This document shows, piece by piece, positions 17,945-25,578 of a stretch of 36,596 nucleotides of DNA; the stretch's first letter is position 1, and each line of letters starts with the position of its first letter. The notes beneath the pieces were generated by a model. It made no database searches, was not told where the DNA came from, and was given only the letters and a program-made list of their open reading frames with translations. Origin of the DNA: an uncultured Bacteroidales bacterium. GTDB taxonomy: Bacteria; Bacteroidota; Bacteroidia; Bacteroidales; Bacteroidaceae. Location: the NCBI GenBank assembly GCA_902768605.1, contig CACXLY010000014.1, positions 1-36,596 of the forward strand, in the 5' to 3' direction. The position numbers and the translations under genes were made by a program.

Positions 17945-19714
17945 ATGAAAGACTTTCTCAAGTACGTGCTGGCAACGATCGTTGGTATCATCTTGACCAG
18001 CATCATTTTTGTGGTAATTAGCATTGTTTCATTGGCAGGCATGTTGGCCAGTGAGGGAACCACCGGTTCCGTTTCTAAGAACAGCGTTCTCCGCATCAAA
18101 CTGCAGGGCGAGGTTGTGGACAGGGCAGGCGAGACCTCTCCTTTGGAGCTCTTCAGCAGGGGCGAACAGATGACGATTGCTCTCGACCAGACGCTCGACG
18201 CCCTCAAAAAGGCTGCCAAGAACGACAAGGTGAAAGGCATCTACCTCGAGGCAGGCCCCTTTGCCGCCTATCCTGCCGACCTGCAGGAAATGCGCAGGGC
18301 TCTCCTCGAGTTTAAGGAGAGCGGCAAGTGGATTGTGGCTTACGGCGACCAGTATTCCCGCGGGGCGTACTATCTCTGTTCTGTGGCCGACGAGATTTTC
18401 CTCAATCCCATCGGTGCCATCGACTGGAGCGGTATGTCGAGCCAACCTATGTTCTATACGGGTCTCCTGAAGAAGGTGGGTGTCAAGATGCAGGTCTTCA
18501 AGGTCGGCACATACAAGAGCGCCGTCGAACCCTTCATCAATACCGAGATGAGCGAAGCAAACCGCGAGCAGACGCTGAGCTATCTGAGCAGCATCTGGAA
18601 CGGCATGCTGAAGGACGTGGCTGCAAGCCGCAGGCTCAAGGTAGATGCTCTGAACAGCATCGCCGACAGCACGACCGTCTTCTGCGAAGCTAATGTGATG
18701 ATCGAGAACAAGCTTGCCGACAAGCTGGGCTACCTGAGCGACGTGAAGGAGGCTCTGCGTCAGCGTCTCGAGCTGGAGGAGGACGACGAGCTGAAGTTTA
18801 CTAACTTAGCCGACGTGGCTGCTGCCGACGACCTCGGCAAGAAGGTGGACGACGAGGTGGCCGTCTATTATGCGTATGGCGAGATTAACGACAGAGAGGC
18901 AATGGGCTTCACCCAGGAGCACCAGATCACTACGCAGGCAACCATCAAGGACCTGCAAAAGCTCCGCAAGGATAAGGACGTGAAAGCCGTAGTCATCCGT
19001 GTGAACAGCCCCGGCGGCTCTGCTTTCGCCAGCGAACAGATCTGGCACGAGGTGCAGCTGCTGCGTGCAGAGAAGCCCGTCGTGGTCAGCATGGGCGGCC
19101 TGGCAGCCAGTGGCGGCTACTACATCAGCTGCGGTGCCAACGAGATTTGGGCCGAGCCAATGACGCTGACGGGAAGCATCGGCATCTTCGGCATGATACC
19201 TGACCCCAGCGAACTCCTCACGCAGAAACTGGGCCTCTCCTTCGACGTCGTGAAGACGAATGCGATGAGCGACTTCGGTGCCATGGGTCGCCCGTTCAAC
19301 GCCGCCGAGTCGGCCAAGCTGCAGAACTACATCAATCACGGCTACGACCTCTTTACAGGACGTGTGGCCGGCGGTCGCGGCATGGCTCAGGACAGCGTGA
19401 AGGTCATTGCCGAAGGTCGTGTATGGACTGGCGAGCAGGCTCAGAAGATCGGTCTCGTGGATAAGCTCGGCAACCTGGACGACGCCATCGCATCGGCTGC
19501 CAAGCTGGCCGAGGTGGAGGACTACACGATAGGTCACTATCCCGCTCCAGAGCCTTGGTACGAAAGCATATTCGACGAGGGCACCGACGACTACATGGAG
19601 GCCAAGATCCGTGCCGCACTGGGTGAGTACTACACCGCATTCTCGCTGGTTCGCCGCGTCGGGAAGATGGATCCCATCCAGGCACGCATGCCCTTCGATC
19701 CCAACATAAAGTAA
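17945..19714 (+). CDS. sppA: Signal peptide peptidase SppA, long (67K) type
   Basis: Membrane-anchored serine/lysine protease that degrades cleaved signal peptides. The 589 residues hold two tandem S49 domains, as in the E. coli 67K form. A single N-terminal transmembrane segment lies at about 7-34. The general base is K191 in GTYKSAVEPF in the first half; the nucleophile is S389 in GGLAASGGYYIS in the second half. RVNSPGGSA (352-360) is also conserved. The frame extends to an ATG at 17906, but the ATG at 17945 (MKDFLKYVLA) places the membrane anchor at the N-terminus as in relatives. A promoter with a long repeat-bearing leader lies upstream; lpxK follows 51 bp downstream. Confidence 0.95.
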   Translation: MKDFLKYVLATIVGIILTSIIFVVISIVSLAGMLASEGTTGSVSKNSVLRIKLQGEVVDRAGETSPLELFSRGEQMTIALDQTLDALKKAAKNDKVKGIYLEAGPFAAYPADLQEMRRALLEFKESGKWIVAYGDQYSRGAYYLCSVADEIFLNPIGAIDWSGMSSQPMFYTGLLKKVGVKMQVFKVGTYKSAVEPFINTEMSEANREQTLSYLSSIWNGMLKDVAASRRLKVDALNSIADSTTVFCEANVMIENKLADKLGYLSDVKEALRQRLELEEDDELKFTNLADVAAADDLGKKVDDEVAVYYAYGEINDREAMGFTQEHQITTQATIKDLQKLRKDKDVKAVVIRVNSPGGSAFASEQIWHEVQLLRAEKPVVVSMGGLAASGGYYISCGANEIWAEPMTLTGSIGIFGMIPDPSELLTQKLGLSFDVVKTNAMSDFGAMGRPFNAAESAKLQNYINHGYDLFTGRVAGGRGMAQDSVKVIAEGRVWTGEQAQKIGLVDKLGNLDDAIASAAKLAEVEDYTIGHYPAPEPWYESIFDEGTDDYMEAKIRAALGEYYTAFSLVRRVGKMDPIQARMPFDPNIK

Positions 19715-19765
19715 AATAGAAAAGGTAATGAGGTGAAAAGGTGAAATAGACTGTCCGACTGTTTC

Positions 19766-20869
19766 ATGGAAGGAGATTTGACGCAGATACACCGATGGAT
19801 GTTGCCCTTCAGCTGGCTCTACGGCGCCGGCGTGGACATCCGTAATGCCCTGTTCGACATGGGGGCAATACGTTCTGTGTCATACGACATCCCCATCATC
19901 AACGTCGGCAACATCACGGTAGGCGGCACGGGCAAGACGCCCCACGTAGAGTACCTCGTCCGGCTGCTGTCGGGGCGCTACCGCGTAGCGGTGCTGAGCC
20001 GCGGCTACAAGAGAAAGACGAAGGGCTACCTGCTGTCGTCCGTCTCGACCCCAATGGAAGAGATTGGCGACGAGCCGTGGCAGATCAAGCAGAAGTTTCC
20101 TGAGGTGTACGTCGCTGTGGATGCAGACAGGCGGCGGGGCATCGAGCGGCTCATGACGGACGAAGCGACGAAGGACGTCGAGGTCATCCTTCTGGACGAC
20201 GCCTACCAGCACCGGTACGTCAAGCCGGGATACAACATCCTGCTCGTGGACTACCATCGCATCATCTCCGACGACCGCCTGCTGCCAGCCGGACGACTGC
20301 GCGAGAAGCCTTCCGCCAGCCGTCGCGCCACGACCGTCATCGTCACGAAATGCCCGCACCATATCAATGCGATGGGTTTTCGCGTCATCATGGCGTCGCT
20401 CAACCTCAGGCCTTACCAGCATCTCTTCTTCAGCACGTTCAGCTACGGCACGATGCATCAGCTGTGGGGCGAAGGCACGCTCGAGCCCGACTCCCTGCGC
20501 AAGGACAACACGCACGTCCTGCTGCTGACGGGCATCGGCAATCCTCGGCAGATGGAACAGGACGTGAGGCGATTCGTCCAGTACATCTCGCCCCTGACGT
20601 TCCCCGACCATCACTACTACACGAAGCGCGATGCCGAGGCCATCGCCCAGGCCCTGAAGGCGCTGCCCAAACCGCACATCATCATCACGACGGAGAAAGA
20701 CGCGGCGCGGCTCCTGCACCTCGAGGGCCTCACCGATGAGGTCAGGCAGAGCACCTACGTGCTTCCCATCGAGATAAACATCATGCGAGACGAGAAAGAC
20801 AAATTCGACAAAACGATAAACGACTATGTACGAGAAAATAAAAGAAACAGCAGCATGGATCCGCGATAG
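19766..20869 (+). CDS. lpxK: Tetraacyldisaccharide 4'-kinase (lipid A synthesis)
   Basis: Phosphorylates the 4' position of the lipid A disaccharide precursor at the inner membrane. The P-loop is GGTGKT at 53-58 within VGNITVGGTGKTP. LSRGYKRKTKGY near 80-90 and LLDDAYQHR near 140 match the family, and the 367-residue length fits. An N-terminal amphipathic/hydrophobic segment (MLPFSWLYG) is the usual membrane contact. The 3' end overlaps the start of punA by 44 bp, so the two are translationally linked. Its presence shows an outer membrane with lipid A. Confidence 0.95.
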   Translation: MEGDLTQIHRWMLPFSWLYGAGVDIRNALFDMGAIRSVSYDIPIINVGNITVGGTGKTPHVEYLVRLLSGRYRVAVLSRGYKRKTKGYLLSSVSTPMEEIGDEPWQIKQKFPEVYVAVDADRRRGIERLMTDEATKDVEVILLDDAYQHRYVKPGYNILLVDYHRIISDDRLLPAGRLREKPSASRRATTVIVTKCPHHINAMGFRVIMASLNLRPYQHLFFSTFSYGTMHQLWGEGTLEPDSLRKDNTHVLLLTGIGNPRQMEQDVRRFVQYISPLTFPDHHYYTKRDAEAIAQALKALPKPHIIITTEKDAARLLHLEGLTDEVRQSTYVLPIEINIMRDEKDKFDKTINDYVRENKRNSSMDPR

Positions 20870-21632
20870 GATGCCAAGCGCACCGACCACAGCCATCGTC
20901 CTGGGCTCCGGCCTTGGCGAACTGGCAAAGCGCATCGAGAGACTCAAGACTTTCCCCTACCGGGACATCCCCAACTTCCCTGTTTCCACGGTGGAGGGCC
21001 ATGCGGGCGAGCTCATCTTCGGTAAGCTCGGCGGCGTGGACGTGATGGCGATGGAGGGCCGTTTCCACTACTACGAGGGCTGGACGATGCAGCAAGTGAC
21101 GTTCCCCGTCCGCGTAATGTACGAGCTGGGCATCAAGACGCTCTTCGTCAGCAATGCGGCAGGCGGCACCAACCCTGACTTCAAGATTGGCGACCTCATG
21201 ATCATCACGGACCACATCAACTACATGCCCGAGAACCCCCTGCACGGCCCGAACATCCCGACGGGACCGCGTTTCCCCGACATGGGCGAAGCATACAGCA
21301 AGGAGCTCATCGCCAAGGCCGATGCCATCGCTGCCAAGCACGGCATCAAGGTGCAGCATGGCGTCTATCTTGCCACGCAGGGCCCGACCTACGAGACACC
21401 GGCCGAGTACCGCATGTTCGCACGTTGGGGCGCCGATGCCGTCGGCATGAGCACCGTCCCCGAAGTCATTGTGGCCCACCACTGCGGCATCAAGACCTTC
21501 GGCATGAGTATCATCACAGACCTCGGCGGCATGGAAAACCCGATGACAATCACCCACGAGGAGGTCCTCAAGGCAGCAGAAGCAGCCGAACCCCTCATGT
21601 CAACCATCATCGAGGAGATGGTGAAGGACTGA
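20826..21632 (+). CDS. punA: Purine-nucleoside phosphorylase
   Basis: Phosphorolyses guanosine/inosine-type nucleosides for purine salvage in the cytoplasm. The 268-residue length fits the trimeric PNP family. VLGSGLGEL (phosphate loop, about 25-33), VEGHAGELIFG, MEGRFHYYEGW and FVSNAAGG (purine/ribose site) are visible, with GPTYETPAEYRM and STVPEVIVAHH in the second half. The ATG at 20826 overlaps lpxK by 44 bp, and later methionines would remove the conserved N-terminus. A 9-mer array starts a few bases after the stop, before thiL. Confidence 0.95.
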   Translation: MYEKIKETAAWIRDRMPSAPTTAIVLGSGLGELAKRIERLKTFPYRDIPNFPVSTVEGHAGELIFGKLGGVDVMAMEGRFHYYEGWTMQQVTFPVRVMYELGIKTLFVSNAAGGTNPDFKIGDLMIITDHINYMPENPLHGPNIPTGPRFPDMGEAYSKELIAKADAIAAKHGIKVQHGVYLATQGPTYETPAEYRMFARWGADAVGMSTVPEVIVAHHCGIKTFGMSIITDLGGMENPMTITHEEVLKAAEAAEPLMSTIIEEMVKD

Positions 21633-21636
21633 AAAC

Positions 21637-21681
21637 TCTGAGTACTCCGAACGCTCTGCACATTCTGAGTACTCCGAAAAC
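21637..21681. repeat. Five 9-bp tandem units between punA and thiL
   Basis: Five 9-mers alternate CTCTGAGTA-like and CTCCGAAAA-like forms, beginning 4 bp after the punA stop and ending 9 bp before the thiL start. Confidence 0.75.
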
Positions 21682-21690
21682 ACCAGCGCT

Positions 21691-22761
21691 ATGGAAATCT
21701 CACAGCTCGGCGAGTTCGGCCTCATTGACCGGCTTGCCAAAAACATTACGACCAAAAACCCCTCCACCATCCAGGGCATCGGCGACGACTGCGCCGTGCT
21801 GGCTCCGACGGAGGGCATGCGTACCGTGGTCACCACCGACCTCCTGATGGAGGGCATCCATTTCGACCTGACGTACGTTCCCTTGCGTCACCTCGGCTAC
21901 AAAGCCATAATGGTGAACCTGAGCGACGTGTTCGCCATGAACGCCAAACCGCTCCAGGTGACCGTCAGCCTGGCCATCAGCAGCAAGTTCCAGGTGGAGG
22001 ACATCGAGGCGCTTTATGACGGCATGCGTCTGGCTTGCGAGAAGTGGGGGGTCGACATCGTAGGGGGCGACACGACTGCCAGCCTGACGGGCCTCGCCAT
22101 CAGCATCACAGCCATCGGCGAGGCACGCAGCGAGGACATCGTCCTCAGGAGCGGAGCGCGGCCCACCGACCTCGTCTGCGTCAGCGGCAACCTCGGCGCG
22201 GCCTACATGGGGCTGCAGCTCCTGGAGCGCGAAAAGGTCATCTACAACGAGCAGCTGGCAGAGGCCCGCAAGAGCGGCAGCAAGGAGCAGATGGAGGCTC
22301 TGCGCGACAGCCAGCCCGACTTCAGCGGCCGCGAGTACATCCTGGAGAGGCAGCTCAAGCCGGAGGCACGGGGAGACATCATCGCCACACTTCGCGAAGC
22401 CGGCATCCGCCCGACGAGCATGATGGACATCAGCGACGGACTGAGCAGCGAACTGCTTCACATCTGCAAACAAAGCAAGACAGGTTGCCGCATCTACGAA
22501 GAGAGGTTGCCCCTCGACTACCAGACCGCTGCCATGGCTGAGGAATTGAACCTCAACGTCAGTACTTGTGCCCTGAACGGCGGAGAAGATTACGAACTGC
22601 TCTTCACCGTGCCCCTCCATGCCAACGATACCGTTTCGGCCCTCGAGGACATACATGTCATCGGCTACATCACCGAGCCGGAGAAGGGCTGCGCCCTCAT
22701 CACGCGCGACGGCGGAGAGCATCAGCTCAGGGCTCAAGGCTGGGAGGCTCTGAAGTCATAA
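21691..22761 (+). CDS. thiL: Thiamine-monophosphate kinase
   Basis: Phosphorylates thiamine monophosphate to the cofactor thiamine diphosphate. Family marks of the ThiL/PurM fold: GIGDDCAVLAP (29-39), TTDLLMEGIHFD (48-59), NLSDVFAMNAKP (about 76-87) and VDIVGGDTTAS (about 123-133). MDISDGLSSEL and NGGEDYELLF are in the C-terminal half. The 356-residue length is slightly long for the family, owing to an insertion around residues 186-215 rich in charged residues (REYILERQLKPEAR). It lies 58 bp after punA and is followed by a 22-bp repeat array. Confidence 0.94.
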   Translation: MEISQLGEFGLIDRLAKNITTKNPSTIQGIGDDCAVLAPTEGMRTVVTTDLLMEGIHFDLTYVPLRHLGYKAIMVNLSDVFAMNAKPLQVTVSLAISSKFQVEDIEALYDGMRLACEKWGVDIVGGDTTASLTGLAISITAIGEARSEDIVLRSGARPTDLVCVSGNLGAAYMGLQLLEREKVIYNEQLAEARKSGSKEQMEALRDSQPDFSGREYILERQLKPEARGDIIATLREAGIRPTSMMDISDGLSSELLHICKQSKTGCRIYEERLPLDYQTAAMAEELNLNVSTCALNGGEDYELLFTVPLHANDTVSALEDIHVIGYITEPEKGCALITRDGGEHQLRAQGWEALKS

Positions 22762-22767
22762 AGCGTG

Positions 22768-22877
22768 GCGTCGGCCGTTCCTTGCTGTAGCGTTGGCTGT
22801 TCCTTGCTGTAGCGTTGGCTGTTCCTTGCTGTAGCGTTGGCTGTTCCTTGCTGTAGCGTTGGCCGTTCCTTGCTGTA
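22768..22877. repeat. Five 22-bp tandem repeats after thiL
   Basis: Five units beginning GCGTTGGCTGTTCCTTGC run from 22768 to 22877 with almost no variation, starting 6 bp after the thiL stop. A GC-rich palindromic segment with CCTCGCGAGG follows around 22915. The junction sequence next to the array matches, in reverse complement, that at about 31305-31331. Confidence 0.93.
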
Positions 22878-22925
22878 GCGTTTAATTTCCCCTCAAGAGG
22901 CGCTTTTTTCCACCTCGCGAGGGGT

Positions 22926-22961
22926 ATTATAGTACCTATAGTTTCTATAGTTACTATAGTT
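22926..22961. repeat. Four 9-bp CTATAGTT-type repeats
   Basis: Four 9-mers containing the palindrome CTATAG or a variant. The reverse complement of the same family follows dgt at 26943-26987. The gap 22762-23040 holds only this array, the 22-bp array and the promoter for the next gene. Confidence 0.8.
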
Positions 22962-22984
22962 GGTAGAAAATATCGCTCATTTTT

Positions 22985-23015
22985 TTTGCACTTTGCCAAG
23001 AAAGTCGTACATTTG
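22985..23015 (+). promoter_or_regulatory. Promoter of the small secreted-protein gene
   Basis: TTTG at 22985-22988, 19-nt spacer, TACATTTG at 23008-23015: exact Bacteroidetes consensus. Predicted leader of about 20 nt to the ATG at 23041. Confidence 0.8.
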
Positions 23016-23040
23016 TCGTTTGTAAGAGGAAAAGGCCCCA

Positions 23041-23406
23041 ATGAGAACGACAATGATGCTGCGATTCTGCATGTTCGTGCTGGCTGCGCTCATGGTGCTG
23101 CTGGCCGATGCCGCCATACGGAAACGTAAGGTGAAGGAGCGTCGTGGCCCCGACTCAATGCTGCTGATCGTGCCCTCTCCCGAAATCCCCATGTCGAGGA
23201 AGATGAGCACCTCGGCCTTCCCCGTCCAGATCACCGTCAGCGGCCGCGTAGTGCAGATACAGAGCGACCGCAGCCAGCTCCTCCCCATCTACAATGGCAA
23301 CGGCGTGCTCTACATGACGACCCGCCTCAACAAAGGCAAGAACTGGCTCGGCGGCCTGCCAAGAGGCAGGTACTTCATCAACAACCGACCGATAACCATA
23401 AATTAA
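23041..23406 (+). CDS. Small exported protein of unknown function
   Basis: A 121-residue protein with an N-terminal hydrophobic segment (about 7-25), either a signal peptide cleaved after ADA or a membrane anchor. A short basic stretch (RKRKVKERR) follows. The rest is predicted mostly beta: PVQITVSGRVVQIQ, GNGVLYMTTRLNKG and LPRGRYFINNRPITIN. The beta-rich C-terminal half ending in a G-x-Y-x-I strand recalls the small secreted Bacteroidales DUF3244-like proteins, but this is only a resemblance. Its own strong promoter supports a real gene. Confidence 0.7.
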   Translation: MRTTMMLRFCMFVLAALMVLLADAAIRKRKVKERRGPDSMLLIVPSPEIPMSRKMSTSAFPVQITVSGRVVQIQSDRSQLLPIYNGNGVLYMTTRLNKGKNWLGGLPRGRYFINNRPITIN

Positions 23407-23407
23407 A

Positions 23408-23458
23408 AGACAACGGACAACAGACAAGAGACCCCCTCTAACTCCCCCTTAGGGGGAG
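23408..23458. repeat. Three heptamers plus a C/G hairpin segment
   Basis: Three RGACWAC-type heptamers (23408-23428) start right after the stop of the small secreted-protein gene, followed by a C/G hairpin segment with CTCCCCC paired to GGGGGAG (23430-23458). The hairpin could terminate transcription, although no T-run follows. Confidence 0.75.
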
Positions 23459-23493
23459 GAAAAAGACAGGAGACCCTCAACGAGCTAACCCAA

Positions 23494-23588
23494 GACCCCC
23501 TCTGGCTCCCCCTCTAGGGGGAGAAAATAAATAGTTAAATAACTAAATCGTAAATAAATAGTAAATAGTAAATCGTCAAATCGTAAAT
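23494..23588 (+). repeat. Dispersed 95-bp element, copy 2
   Basis: Plus-strand copy of the element at 12410-12503, with the same order: C/G hairpin, then AT-rich TAAATAGT/AAATCGT units. It ends 6 bp before the glsA start. Confidence 0.9.
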
Positions 23589-23594
23589 GGTTAG

Positions 23595-24398
23595 ATGCAA
23601 GATGAAATAGACATAGACAGGATAGTCAGAGAACGTGCCGGCAAGAAGGCGAAGTTCGTCCCGAAGTGGCTGACGCGGCTTCTGGCACGTATCATCCACC
23701 AGGACTTCATCAACACCTATCTGCGCCAGGGCAGGGTGGGGGTGGACTTCTGCAAAGGCGTCGTGGAGTACGTCGGGGCAACCGTCGATGTGGAAGGCAA
23801 GGAGAACCTGCCCGCCGACGGACGGCTCTGCACCTTCGTCAGCAACCACCCGCTCGGCGCCATCGACGGCGTCACCCTCGGATGGGTCATCGGCGAACAC
23901 TACAACAGCAAGATAAAGTACCTGGTCAACGACCTGCTCATGAACCTCAAGGGACTCGCACCCCTCTGCGTACCCGTCAACAAGATAGGCAAAAACGCAC
24001 GCACGTTCCCGGCCGTCGTGGAGAGCACCTTCGCCAGTGACTGCCACGTCATCATGTTCCCTGCAGGCCTCTGCAGCCGCCGGCAGGACGACGGCTCCAT
24101 CCGCGACATCCCGTGGAACAAGGCCTTCATAGTGAAGAGCGTACAGCACCAGCGCGACATCGTGCCCGTACACTTCGAAGGGCAGAACAGCAACCGCTTC
24201 TACAACGTGGCGCGATGGTGCAAGCGGCTCCATCTCCCCAATTTCGCAATGGCACTCCTGCCCGACGAGATGTACCGCTGTAAGGGCAAGCATTTCGTCG
24301 TACGCTTTGGCAAGCCCATCCCCTGGCAGACCTTCGACAAGACCCGTACGCCCGCCCAGTGGGGCCGATGGGTGCAGGACAAGGTCTATGAGATATAG
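23595..24398 (+). CDS. glsA: PlsC-family O-acyltransferase, likely glycine-lipid GlsA
   Basis: A 267-residue acyltransferase of the 1-acyl-glycerol-phosphate acyltransferase type. The catalytic block is SNHPLGAIDG, where H85 and D91 are the active pair (H-x5-D, as in OlsA/GlsA-like enzymes, rather than H-x4-D). FPAGLCSRR near 155 is the second block. The gene directly after it encodes an OlsB/GlsB-like N-acyltransferase. In Bacteroides thetaiotaomicron such a pair makes glycine lipids, GlsB adding the amide-linked and GlsA the ester-linked fatty acid. That role is inferred here from domain pairing and order. Confidence 0.82.
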   Translation: MQDEIDIDRIVRERAGKKAKFVPKWLTRLLARIIHQDFINTYLRQGRVGVDFCKGVVEYVGATVDVEGKENLPADGRLCTFVSNHPLGAIDGVTLGWVIGEHYNSKIKYLVNDLLMNLKGLAPLCVPVNKIGKNARTFPAVVESTFASDCHVIMFPAGLCSRRQDDGSIRDIPWNKAFIVKSVQHQRDIVPVHFEGQNSNRFYNVARWCKRLHLPNFAMALLPDEMYRCKGKHFVVRFGKPIPWQTFDKTRTPAQWGRWVQDKVYEI

Positions 24399-24474
24399 CA
24401 TCCCGCCGCCCTCACAATACCCTCAACAGTCAGATAGTATAGAAAAGTAAACCGTTAACCGTAAGAAAGAATAA

Positions 24475-25476
24475 ATGAACATGGTGGAACCAATCGCGGA
24501 ACCTATCCCCGTCGAAGTGCTGAAGTCAGAACTCACGCCGGACAAGAAGTTGCGCATGACAAACAAAAGCAGCAACGAAGTGTATGTCGTCACTTGGCAA
24601 GACTCGCCCCACGTGGTGCGCGAGATAGGCAGACTGCGCGAGATAGCCTTCCGCGCTGCCGGCGGCGGCACCGGCAAGAGCTTCGACCTCGACGAGTTCG
24701 ACACGTGCGAGAACTGCTACAAGCAACTCCTCGTCTGGGACCCCGAGACGGAAGAGATCGTCGGAGGCTACCGGTACATCCTCGGCAAGGATTGGCAGAT
24801 AGCCCCCGACGGGCAGCCCATCCTCGCCACAAGCCACATGTTCCGCTTCTCCGAGCGTTTCATGAAGGAATACGCGCCGTGGACCATCGAGCTGGGACGC
24901 TCGTTCGTCACCCTCGAATACCAAAGCACGCTCCGCGGCCGCAAAGGCATCTTCGCACTCGACAACTTGTGGGACGGACTGGGAGCCATCGTCGTCATCG
25001 AGCCCACCGTACGCTACCTCTTCGGCAAGTTCACGATGTATCCCAGCTACGACCGCATGGCCCGCGACATGATACTCTACTTCCTCGGTAAGCACTTCCC
25101 GGACCCCGACAACCTTATCTATCCCATGAAGCCCCTCAAGCTTTGGCACGACCCGGAGCAGTTCGCGAAACTCTTCACCGAAGACGACTTCAAGGCCGAC
25201 TACCGCATCCTCAACCACGAAGTCCGCGCCTTGGGCTACAACATCCCGCCGCTCGTCAACGCCTACATGGGACTAAGCCCCACCATGAAACTCTTCGGGA
25301 CTGCCATCAACGATGGCTTTGGCGACGTCGAGGAGACGGGTATCCTCATCGCAGTCGATGAGATACTGCAGGAGAAGCGAATGCGTCACATCGACACCTT
25401 CGCCGCAGAGCATCCGGAACTCGTACAGATTACGAGCGGCGCCAACCGCATATTCTATAAACCCACCGACAAGTAG
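24475..25476 (+). CDS. glsB: GNAT-family N-acyltransferase, likely glycine-lipid GlsB
   Basis: A 333-residue protein of the putative hemolysin/OlsB acyltransferase family (GNAT fold). Visible are VREIGRLREIAFRAAGGGTGKSFDLDEFD (the usual early signature), EEIVGGYRYILG near 88 and ELGRSFVTLEYQ near 140. There is no signal peptide; it is probably membrane-associated. It would attach a 3-hydroxy fatty acid to the amino group of glycine, followed by GlsA. It starts 76 bp after glsA on the same strand. An older 'hemolysin' label for this family should not be taken as evidence of lytic activity. Confidence 0.83.
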   Translation: MNMVEPIAEPIPVEVLKSELTPDKKLRMTNKSSNEVYVVTWQDSPHVVREIGRLREIAFRAAGGGTGKSFDLDEFDTCENCYKQLLVWDPETEEIVGGYRYILGKDWQIAPDGQPILATSHMFRFSERFMKEYAPWTIELGRSFVTLEYQSTLRGRKGIFALDNLWDGLGAIVVIEPTVRYLFGKFTMYPSYDRMARDMILYFLGKHFPDPDNLIYPMKPLKLWHDPEQFAKLFTEDDFKADYRILNHEVRALGYNIPPLVNAYMGLSPTMKLFGTAINDGFGDVEETGILIAVDEILQEKRMRHIDTFAAEHPELVQITSGANRIFYKPTDK

Positions 25477-25538
25477 GCTTTCCCATCCCCTCTCTTCAAA
25501 AAAAATGCTCCGAAGAGAAAAAAAACAGGCGGCGAGAG

Positions 25539-25568
25539 TTGACAAATAGACCTTAAACAGTATATAAT
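25539..25568 (+). promoter_or_regulatory. Possible sigma70-like promoter before dgt
   Basis: TTGACA at 25539-25544, 18-nt spacer, TATAAT at 25563-25568. This resembles the E. coli consensus and not the TTTG/TAnnTTTG form used elsewhere in the window. It may be chance in an AT-rich gap. Confidence 0.35.
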
Positions 25569-25578
25569 ATAATAGTAG

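Noticed and set aside
22727..23053. Minus-strand ORF of repeated TLQQG/SQRYSKE peptides
   Set aside because: It is the 22-bp DNA repeat read in frame (22 bp cycles through all frames); the ATG lies in the promoter region of the next gene on the other strand.
24475..25476. Hemolysin
   Set aside because: The historical family name refers to GNAT acyltransferases; the neighbouring O-acyltransferase supports lipid synthesis.
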